From CAWHHZ01 sp963829355 (GTDB lineage: Bacteria > Acidobacteriota > Thermoanaerobaculia > Gp7-AA8 > JAHWKK01), in contig CAWHHZ010000004.1 of the NCBI GenBank assembly GCA_963829355.1, positions 62,001 to 126,000 of the forward strand: a stretch of 64,000 bases of DNA, read 5' to 3'. A model generated the notes under the pieces. The model ran no database searches. It saw only the letters and a list, made by a program, of their open reading frames with translations, and was not told the DNA's origin. Shown in pieces: positions 18,878 to 26,261 of this stretch (position 1 is its first letter; each line of letters opens with the position of its first letter). The translations under genes were made by a program, and so were the position numbers.

Positions 18878-19477
18878 ATGGACATCAACGATCTTCTCAC
18901 CCAGATGGGCGGCGCTCAGTCGATCGCGCGCGAGCTCGGGATCAGCGAAACTCAGGCAAAGAGCGGCGCCGCAGCGCTTCTCCCGGCGCTCATGGGAGGT
19001 TTCAAGAAACAAGCTCAGGCGCAGCCTTCCGGTCTCGCAGGACTTGGCGGTCTCCTCGGTCAGCTCGGCGGAGGAAGTCTGCTCGACAATGTCCTTTCTC
19101 CCGGACCGACGGACGTGAGCAAGGGCAACGACGTGCTCGGGCAGATCTTCGGAACGAAGGAGGTCAGCCGCACGGTGGCGCAGAACGCGGCCGCGAAGTC
19201 CGGACTCGATACCTCGATCCTGAAGAAGATGCTGCCGATGCTGGCGATGCTCGTCGCCGGCTACATGGCAAAGCAGAAGAGTGGCGGCGCAGCGGCGCAG
19301 GCTCCCCCAGGTGGCGGCGGAGGACTCGGAGACATCCTCGGCGGCATGCTGGGCGGAGGCGCAAAGAACAGCGGCGGTACAAAACGTGGTGGCGGGCTCG
19401 GATCGATGCTCGACTTCGACGGCGACGGCAACGCGCTCGACGACATCCTGGACATGGCCCGCAAGTTCAAGCGCTGA
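18878..19477 (+). CDS. DUF937 (YidB-like) protein
   Basis: 199 residues. The N-terminal helical region (LLTQMGGAQSIARELGISETQAKSGAA, ALLPALMGGF) matches DUF937. The middle and C-terminus are glycine-rich (GGGGGLGDILGGMLGGG) and end with LDFDGDGNALDDILDMA, an acidic Ca-binding-like loop seen in many family members. Function unknown; cytoplasmic by sequence. Start ATG follows AAAGGAGAA. Confidence 0.85.
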   Translation: MDINDLLTQMGGAQSIARELGISETQAKSGAAALLPALMGGFKKQAQAQPSGLAGLGGLLGQLGGGSLLDNVLSPGPTDVSKGNDVLGQIFGTKEVSRTVAQNAAAKSGLDTSILKKMLPMLAMLVAGYMAKQKSGGAAAQAPPGGGGGLGDILGGMLGGGAKNSGGTKRGGGLGSMLDFDGDGNALDDILDMARKFKR

Positions 19478-19533
19478 CACGTCAGCCTAAAGAGCCGACG
19501 GCGGGGAAACTGCGACTTCAGGAGGGAAGAAGT

Positions 19534-19609
19534 TGGTAGCCCGTACGGGATTCGAACCCGTGTTACCGGCGTGAGAGGCCAGCGTCCTAGACCCCTAGAC
19601 GAACGGGCC
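19534..19609 (-). tRNA. tRNA-Glu (anticodon CTC)
   Basis: Read on the minus strand: acceptor GGCCCGT/ACGGGCT with a G-U first pair, D arm GTCTAGGGGTCTAGGAC, anticodon stem CTGGC/GCCGG around CTCTCAC (anticodon CTC), T arm ACGGG-TTCGAAT-CCCGT and encoded CCA. Converges on the DUF937 gene. Confidence 0.95.
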
Positions 19610-19780
19610 ACACAAGTGTGGACGAGCTCCGGCAGTTGCTGCTTTCCGCCAGAGTCGTGAGCCGTTAACTATGCGACGTTTGAGAACATTCCCGCGAAGG
19701 CCTTGCAGGTTGCGAACTCTGCAACGGAACGGATGGAGCGTGTGCAAGTGCGAGCCTACGCGGCACTTTGTACGCAGCTT

Positions 19781-19857
19781 GGGAGCTGCCTCGCATGCCC
19801 ACCCACCCGCCCGCTCGGCATGACATGGCGGGCGTTACCCCTTCATTCAACGTAATT
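19781..19857. mobile_element. Degenerate right end of a MITE-family element
   Basis: The segment GGGAGCTGCCTCGCATGCCC through CATTCAACGTAATT aligns with the right half of the intact 219-bp elements (same order of GAGCTGCCTCGC, CCCGCTCGGCATGAC and a terminal CAACG-ATT). The left half (19655-19780) is diverged beyond confident alignment. It directly abuts the target duplication of copy 2. Confidence 0.55.
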
Positions 19858-19869
19858 GGGCTGACGCCC

Positions 19870-20088
19870 TAATGGCGTTGAGTTAAGCGATTGTCACCCC
19901 GAGCGGGCGGGTGGGCGGGCAAGCGAGGGGCCTCGCAAGTTACGTGCTCTGTCGGCGTGGAGCTGGCGCTCGCTCATGCAGCGGCCCAGACGTCACTGAG
20001 TACGAAACTCCCGAGCTGCCTCGCATGCCCACCCGGCCTCCCGCTCGGCATGACGATTCTCGGTCGCGCCCTTAACTCAATGCCATTA
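19870..20088. mobile_element. 219-bp MITE-like element, copy 2
   Basis: Same length and nearly the same sequence as 11567-11785, most differences being in the right arm (GCATGCCCACCCGGCCTCCC). Ends are the same 18-bp inverted repeat with one mismatch on the right. Flanked by identical 12-bp direct repeats GGGCTGACGCCC at 19858-19869 and 20089-20100, different from the flanks of copy 1, which is what a true target-site duplication predicts. Confidence 0.85.
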
Positions 20089-20164
20089 GGGCTGACGCCC
20101 TGGGCTAGGTTGTGACGGCCTCCCTGCGGCGGCCTGGAAATGTCAGGTATCGTGAGCACCATCC

Positions 20165-20545
20165 TCAGCGCCAGATGAGTTTCCAGGCGCTTGCAGCGCC
20201 GGCAGGCGTTTGATCGAGTGGCTCGAACGACAGGTTTTCGAGCTCCCCGGCCTTCTCTCGTACCGCCTCGGTGACGAGAATTTCCCAGGCCTGTGCCGTG
20301 TCCTCGCCGAGTTTGCTGGCGGCGTTGACCTGGCTTCCGAACACGTCGTTGTCGCCGATGCGCAGGACCCTGCCGTACCCGAGGCCGATGCAGAGGAGGA
20401 CCTGGTCCTCGGCCGCCTTGTCTCCGTTGTAGGTAAGGAGCTTCCGCTGCATCGCGACTGACGCGAGGATTGCCTTCCGGACGTTGCCCAGCTTCTCAAG
20501 CCGGTCCAGCGATGCTGAGTGATGGATTGATCGACGGTAGGGCAT
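20165..20545 (-). pseudogene. 5'-truncated class III nucleotide cyclase fragment
   Basis: 126 residues matching only the second half of a class III adenylate/guanylate cyclase catalytic domain: AILASVAMQRKLL, GLGYGRVLRIGDNDVFGSQVNAASKLGED, ILVTEAVREKAG. The first half, with the metal-binding aspartates, is absent; upstream sequence is unrelated and contains CTTTGAAC simple repeats. Such domains normally need about 180 residues, so activity is not expected. It lies 65 bases beyond the right flank of MITE copy 2. Confidence 0.75.
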
Positions 20546-20632
20546 GGAGGGAGTGTAGGGTTCAATGGTGTAGCTGAGAAGCCTCAGCGAGAGAGTCCTG
20601 GTGCTCGATCGGGACGAGTGGCGACTCCTTGT

Positions 20633-20717
20633 CCCCCCCTTCGGCTCATCCTTTTCTGAACCCTTTGAACCTTTGAACTCTTGAACCCTCTTTCTGGCAT
20701 TTACGCTGCATTTACGC
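20633..20717. repeat. Simple and direct repeats upstream of the 20737 gene
   Basis: Three CTTTGAAC/TCTTGAAC-like units (20658-20690), then two copies of GCATTTACGC at 20697-20706 and 20708-20717, spaced 11 bp (about one helical turn). The second pair lies 20 bases before the start codon and could be an operator; the sequence alone does not prove it. Confidence 0.4.
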
Positions 20718-20736
20718 CTGTGTGGAGGTAGCGCAA

Positions 20737-21159
20737 ATGACGACGACAAATCTAGAGACAACCATGGATCCGAAGGCTGCGGAAGAGCATTTGATGCAGG
20801 ACGAGATGATGGCGCATCTGATGCGCTCACTCAGCGAAGGGCGTGACATCGGGCACTACGGAAGGCTCTGCTTCGCGATGGTGGCTCACTGGTTTCTGGA
20901 GCGCGACCAGATTGTGAAGTGGCTGCGGAGGGACGAGACATTCACCGACGAGGATGCGGTCGCGCTCTGGAAGCAGGTCGAGGCGAAGGACTACAACCCA
21001 CCGAGTCGCAAGACGATCAGCGAGTGGCAGGGCTACCAGGAATTCCCGATCCTCCCCGACGCGAAGAACCCCGACTGCGGAAACGTCTATAAATCCCTCG
21101 AGTTCCCCGACGAGGTGTACGAGCAGATCGGCGAGTACTATCGGAAAGATGAAAGATGA
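20737..21159 (+). CDS. Conserved-looking hypothetical protein
   Basis: 140 hydrophilic residues: an N-terminal helical part (EEHLMQDEMMAHLMRSLSEGRD, HYGRLCFAMVAHWFL) and a C-terminal part with aromatic/Pro motifs (WQGYQEFPILPDAKNPDCGNVY). No family recognised. Strong GGAGGT ribosome site. The last four codons and the stop lie inside a GATGAAAGATGAAC repeat, so the C terminus may be set by the repeat. Confidence 0.7.
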   Translation: MTTTNLETTMDPKAAEEHLMQDEMMAHLMRSLSEGRDIGHYGRLCFAMVAHWFLERDQIVKWLRRDETFTDEDAVALWKQVEAKDYNPPSRKTISEWQGYQEFPILPDAKNPDCGNVYKSLEFPDEVYEQIGEYYRKDER

Positions 21160-21262
21160 ACGATGAACGATGAAAGATGGAACAGGAATTTAGAACGCAG
21201 AACTTCGTGGCTCTGAGACCGAAGCGGCCACCACTTGTTCATCGTTCATCGTTCATCGTTCA
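21151..21262. terminator. Inverted GATGAAC repeats between convergent genes
   Basis: GATGAACGATGAACGATGA (about 21155-21174) is complemented by TCATCGTTCATCGTTCATC (about 21239-21257) with ~65 bp between. The arms contain the stop codons of both convergent genes (21157-21159 and 21260-21262). Long hairpin potential suggests a bidirectional terminator, although there is no T tract. Confidence 0.5.
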
Positions 21263-22405
21263 ACTCACCGCGCGCTCGAGGTCGGCCTTCTGGTCGGAGA
21301 TGAATTTGAAGATCTCTGACTTCTTGGCGGGCGGGAGGTGCTGGGAGACCTCGAAGAGCTGGATCGACAGGAGATTGTTCAGCCCTTCGTCGAGTGCCGA
21401 CTTTCGCTGTTCGAACGGAAGCTCCGAGATGTTTGCGACGAGCATGTTCTCGTCGAACCGGCCGAACTGGTCGAAGAACACGCCCTCCCAGAGCTCGTCA
21501 TTCTCGGCGTTCATCGTGGCCTCTGTGAAGATCTCTCGCGATTGGTCGTCACCCACGGTGTCGAGCAGTGTCGAGAAGAGGTGCGCGAACATGTCGTTGT
21601 AAGTCGAGATGATCCGCAGAAGCTCCGGGCTGTCCTCGACGTCGAGGAACACGGGCCGGAATGTCTCCTCCGACGGCATCTCATCGACCAGACGGGCGCT
21701 GAGCATCTGGTAGAGAAGCTGTTTGACGTCGAACTCTGTCAGTTCTCCAGACGAACGAACCAGATCGGTGATGTCCTTCTCGCCGTCGATTGCATCGTAC
21801 AGCCGTCGCTCGCTCTCGCCGAGGTCGAGCGACTCGACTTCGTCCTCGGTGACCGGGAGCTTGTAGAAGATCATGTTGTTGCTCGTGATCTTCTCCTTGA
21901 TCCGCTCCGCCTCATCGAGCCGCCGGATCCCCTCCATGATGATCGTGGAGGTGTTGAGGTTGAGTGTGATTCTTTCGGAGAGATCCTCGGTGTTCGAGTT
22001 GAACTCGAACTTGCCGCCCTCCCACGAGAAGAGAGAGAAGATGACCTCGAGAACCTGTTCCTTGACGCCCCACCACAGATCCTTCGGCGAAAGGTAACCG
22101 AGCTGGACCAGCAGCTTTCCGTGTCTGACGCCCGGCTGAAGATGCTCGCGCGAGTCTTCCAGTTGCTCCCGTGTAATCTTGCCGTTGCGGAGGAGGAACT
22201 CCCCGAGGGTGTGCTCTGTCGAGTTCGACTGTGCGAAGACGATCTCGCCGTCCTTCCAGTGCAGTTGGCGGTTTAGCTCCCCGCGCTCGAAAAACAGAGA
22301 TCCGGACGCCCGTATCATCGAAATGAACGAGAGAATGTCGGGGACGGTGATCGCGGAGAGATCTCCGGACAGTATGACTTTGTCTTCCTCAGTCATCGAT
22401 ATCAC
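21260..22405 (-). CDS. DUF4388 domain protein
   Basis: 381 residues. N-terminal DUF4388 (LSGDLSAITVPDILSFISMIRASGSLFFERG … WKDGEIVFAQS), then a helical segment with GEFLLRNGKITREQLE and HGKLLVQLGYLS (GSPII_E N-like elements), and a C-terminal helical region. DUF4388 proteins occur in gliding or chemosensory settings in myxobacteria and relatives; a role as signalling adaptor is inference. ATG 22396 (MTEEDK) is an alternative start. Confidence 0.8.
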   Translation of the reverse strand: MISMTEEDKVILSGDLSAITVPDILSFISMIRASGSLFFERGELNRQLHWKDGEIVFAQSNSTEHTLGEFLLRNGKITREQLEDSREHLQPGVRHGKLLVQLGYLSPKDLWWGVKEQVLEVIFSLFSWEGGKFEFNSNTEDLSERITLNLNTSTIIMEGIRRLDEAERIKEKITSNNMIFYKLPVTEDEVESLDLGESERRLYDAIDGEKDITDLVRSSGELTEFDVKQLLYQMLSARLVDEMPSEETFRPVFLDVEDSPELLRIISTYNDMFAHLFSTLLDTVGDDQSREIFTEATMNAENDELWEGVFFDQFGRFDENMLVANISELPFEQRKSALDEGLNNLLSIQLFEVSQHLPPAKKSEIFKFISDQKADLERAVS

Positions 22406-22430
22406 TTAACATTTGAAAGGGAAAAACCTT

Positions 22431-23586
22431 TCAGAGGCGCACGGCTCCCGCTTCGCGGCTCGCCGCGGCCACCCCTCCAAGCAGCTCGACGAATCGGTCG
22501 ATTTCGTCGGAGGTGGTCGTCCCGCAGAGAGACACGCGGATGGTGCTCTTTGCCTGCTCGGGTGTCAATCCCATCTCGAGCAGAACGGTCGAAGGCTCCA
22601 CCCGTCCGGACGAGCAGGCGGAGCCTGCCGAGACGCACGCCCCCTCGAGATCGAGGCCGATCACGAGCGACTCCGAGTCACATCCCTCGAGACAGATGCT
22701 GGACGTGTTCGGCAGGCGCTCTGCTTCTTTGCCATTGATGAACAGTCGGGAAATCGAGGCGGTGGCTTTCTCCTCCATACGGTCTCTCAACGTTGCGACC
22801 TGGGTACATTTCTCGTGCAACGACTCCCGGGCGAGCTGTGCAGCCTTTCCCAGTCCCGCCGCAAATGCAACGTTCTCAGTCCCGCCGCGTCTCCTGCGCT
22901 CCTGTGAGCCGCCGACGACGAAAGGCGCGAGCACCGAGCCCTTCCGCAGATAGAGGACACCGATGCCTTTCGGCCCATGGAACTTGTGTCCCGAGAGCGA
23001 GAGACTGTCGACCTGAAGCTCGTTCACGTCGACCTCCATCTTGCCGATCGCCTGTACGGCGTCGGTGTGAAATGGAATTCCGCGCTCCCGGCATGTCGGC
23101 ACCAACCGCGGCTACAGGCTGGACGACACCTGTTTCATTGTTCGCCAGCATCATGGCCACGAGCCCGGTCGTCTCGCCAATCGCGTCAATGACCTCGTCG
23201 GGGTCCACACGGCCGGTGCGGTCGGGGCTGATTCGCGTGATCGAATGCCCGCGCTCTTCGAGCACCTCGAGGACCGAGCGAACCGCGGGATGCTCGATCG
23301 AGGTCGTTACGATGTGGAAACGTTTACCCGCGTCGAGAAGTGCGCGGCCGAAAATGGCTGCATTGTTTGACTCGGTACCACCACTCGTGAACACGATCTC
23401 TCCCGGATCGGCGCCGATGAGTGCCGCGATCTCTTCGCGGGCCTCTTCGATCGCCCGCCGCGCGAGTCGCCCAGGGTGATGGACACTGGATGGATTTCCC
23501 CACGTCTCCTCCAGGTGCCGGTGGATCAGATCCAGGACCTCGGGATGGATGCGGGTGGTAGCGTTGTTGTCGAAATAAATAATCAT
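22431..23586 (-). CDS. Cysteine desulfurase, NifS/IscS-like (frameshift near 23105)
   Basis: PLP enzyme that moves sulfur from cysteine to an active-site persulfide. Frame one: IYFDNNATTR, ETWGNPSSVHH, VFTSGGTESNN, EHPAV, ANNETG. One extra base around 23100-23112 moves the rest: FHTDAVQAIGK, the PLP lysine in SLSGHKFHGPKG, GTENV, and the catalytic cysteine loop SAGSACSSGRVEPS. Corrected length about 385 residues is normal. Start ATG 23584-23586. It is divergent from the GWxTD/VWA gene, with only 25 bp between start codons. Confidence 0.88.
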
Positions 23587-23611
23587 TGGTTTTGAGGTTC
23601 GGAGGATCCGG

Positions 23612-26237
23612 ATGACCCCCAGGTGCGCGGTACTGTCTCTCGCACTACTGATTTTTGGGCTCAACACATACGCAGGAGCCAACAATCCTGACGGTGCGCC
23701 ACAGTCCGAGTCCGTAACTGTAAACCAGAAGAGTCCGGGCACGAAAGCGGAAGAGCGAAAGCTCTCGCGGAAGGAGCGCAAGGAACGCCTGCGCGTCCTG
23801 CCGGACCGCTATCATGAGTTCCTGACGAAGGTCGAGCCGATCATCACCCCCGAGGAAGTGAATGCGCTCCTGCTCCTCGACACGGACGCGCAGCGCGATT
23901 ACTTCATCGAGCGCTTCTGGATGATCCGGGACACTGATCCCCGGACACCACGGAATGAATTTCGGGAGCGATACGAAGAACTGCTTGTCGAAGCGGAGGA
24001 GATGTTTTCCTACCTGTCGTCGGACCGGGCGCGGGTTTACCTGACGTACGGGCGTCCCGACGACATCGTCGAGATCGACTGCACCCGTCTCGTGGTTCCG
24101 ATGCAGATCTGGTCGTACGGATTCGTCGAAGGCCTGGGACACGACGTCCTGCTGATTTTCTTTCAACCGCGCCTGGGACGGGATTACAGGCTCTGGCAGC
24201 CGGTGTGGGGAATGCGCGAGGAGTCTATGAAGGAGCTGCTGTCGATCGATGGTGAGCAGCGGGGCATTCTGGACGTCTTCTACGGGCAGGGAGGCACCGG
24301 GATGGGGCGTGGCGTCCGCTGGGAGTGCCGGAACGGCGAGCTGCTGCTGCTTGCGATCGGCTGGGGCCAGCGCTCCCGGCTGGAGCTCCAGAAGATCTTC
24401 ATGCCGCCCGAGATCGATCCTGAGCATGTCGGCCGGACGATGCGGAATACGGTCGTCGTCGAATCCAGAGGCTCCACAGCTTCCCGCTACGCTGGAAGTT
24501 ACCTACCCGGGGCGCCGCGGGAGCCGCACGGCAATCCGGCTGTCGGTCACGGTTCCAACTGCCGCCCTGACTCCGAGGGAGCTGGATGGTACGAGCTTCT
24601 ACAACATCGACGTGACTGGAGAGATGCTCAAGGACGGTGCCTTCTTCGACAACTATCGCTACCGGTACAACTTCCCGGCTGAGGTGACCGGCGAATCGGT
24701 TCCGATCGTGATCGACCGTTTCCTTCGTCCGAACGAGTATGTCGCACGCCTCAAGATCTTCGATCCAAACTCCGGGGGCGAAGCCGTCCTCGAGAAGACG
24801 CTCGAGGTGCCGAAGGTCGAAGGGGCGGGGGAGCTGGCTGCCGAGGAAGTCGAGAGCGCCGAGACCCTTGAGAGTCTTCGACAGGACTATTTTCTGGGCG
24901 AATCACGACTTCGGATCGTTCCGCTTCCCGAGGGAATCCTGACTGGTCTTCAGAAGATCGAAACGATCGTCACGGGAGAGCGCGTCGACCACGTCGATTT
25001 TTATGTCGACGACGAAAAGATCATGACGAAGCGACAGCCGCCATATTCGCTCGAGCTCGATCTGGGGATCGTTCCCGCGACGCGGCGCCTACGGGTGGTA
25101 GGGCTCGACGAGAGCGGAAAACTCGTCGCTGGAGACGAGATCTTCATCAACACTGGCTCCGACCCGTTTCGGGTACGCATCGCTCATCCGAGGATTGCTC
25201 CGCACGTCGAGGGGCAGACGAGAGTGGAGGTGGAAGTCGACGTCCCCGAGGGAAAAACTCTGGACAGAGTGGACCTGTATCTGAACGAGGATCGGGTCGG
25301 CTCGATGTATGAGCGGCCGTATGCACAGACGATTTTCGTCCCGGCTGGCGCAGAGGTCGCCTATCTGCGTGCCGTGGCTGTGACCAGCGGGGAGAACCCG
25401 CTCGAGACCGAGGATGTGGTGCTGCTGAATGCTCCGCAGTTCATCCAGGAAGTTGATGTTCATCTGGTCGAGCTGCCGACCACGGTTCTGCGTGGCGGGC
25501 GTCCAGTCCCGGACCTGCCGCGGGAGGCGTTCGAGGTGTTCGATGGCGGACAGAGAGTGGAGCTCGCAAAGTTCGAGTACGTTCGTGACATGCCGCTGAA
25601 CGTCGGTCTCGCGGTCGATACGTCGGGCTCGATGGAGGATCGGATCGTGCGCGCCCAGAAGGCTGCGGCACAGTTCTTCCGCGACATTCTCCGGCCAGGA
25701 GACAAGGCGTTCATCGTCGGCTTCTCCGCCGTTCCGGTCGTCGTGCAGAAATGGACTGATGACCGTGAGACCCTGGTGAGCGGGCTCGCTGGTCTTCGTG
25801 CCGAGGACGCGACCGCGCTTTACGACTCGATCGTCTATTCGCTCTACAACTTCCAGGGCATCCAGGGGCAGAAGGCGCTCGTGCTCCTGAGTGACGGGAA
25901 GGATACGAGCTCCCGGTTCACCTACGAGCAGGCCCTGGAGTACGCGAGACGCTCGGCCGTGCCGGTCTACACAATCGGAATCGGCATTCCGACTCTCGAG
26001 AGGGATACGCGAGGAAAGCTGGCAAAGGTGGCCGGCGAGACGGGTGGCCGGTCGTATTTCATCGAAGGGGTTGAGAGACTGGATGCGATCTATGATGAGA
26101 TCGAACAGGAACTGAGGGCACAATACCTGCTCGGTTTCTATCCGTCGGAGGGAGTCGCCCGCGGCTCCGACTGGCGGGAGATCAGGATAGATATCGAAGA
26201 TGGAGAGGCAAGAACGATCCGGGGCTACTATCCGTAG
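23612..26237 (+). CDS. Secreted GWxTD + VWA domain protein, paralogue 1 (frameshift near 24480)
   Basis: About 875 residues after correction. Signal peptide at the N terminus; GWxTD-like region (DYFIERFWMIRDTDPRTPRNEF … VYLTYGRPDD) at ~90-160; a beta-rich middle; then a VWA domain with MIDAS VGLAVDTSGSM and ALVLLSDGKDT, ending LLGFYPSEG … REIRIDIEDG … IRGYYP, the closing pattern of VWFA-related acidobacterial proteins. One extra base near 24465-24490 separates VVVESR from PQLPATLEVTYPG. VWA domains mediate metal-dependent protein contacts. Substrate or partner unknown. Confidence 0.82.
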
Positions 26238-26261
26238 CGCGGCGCGCGAGGGGCTGGAAGA

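Noticed and set aside
18203..19480. 425-codon minus-strand frame over the PilZ and DUF937 genes
   Set aside because: It spans two genes and an intergenic gap with His/Arg-rich sequence and no domain; both opposite-strand genes have clear families.
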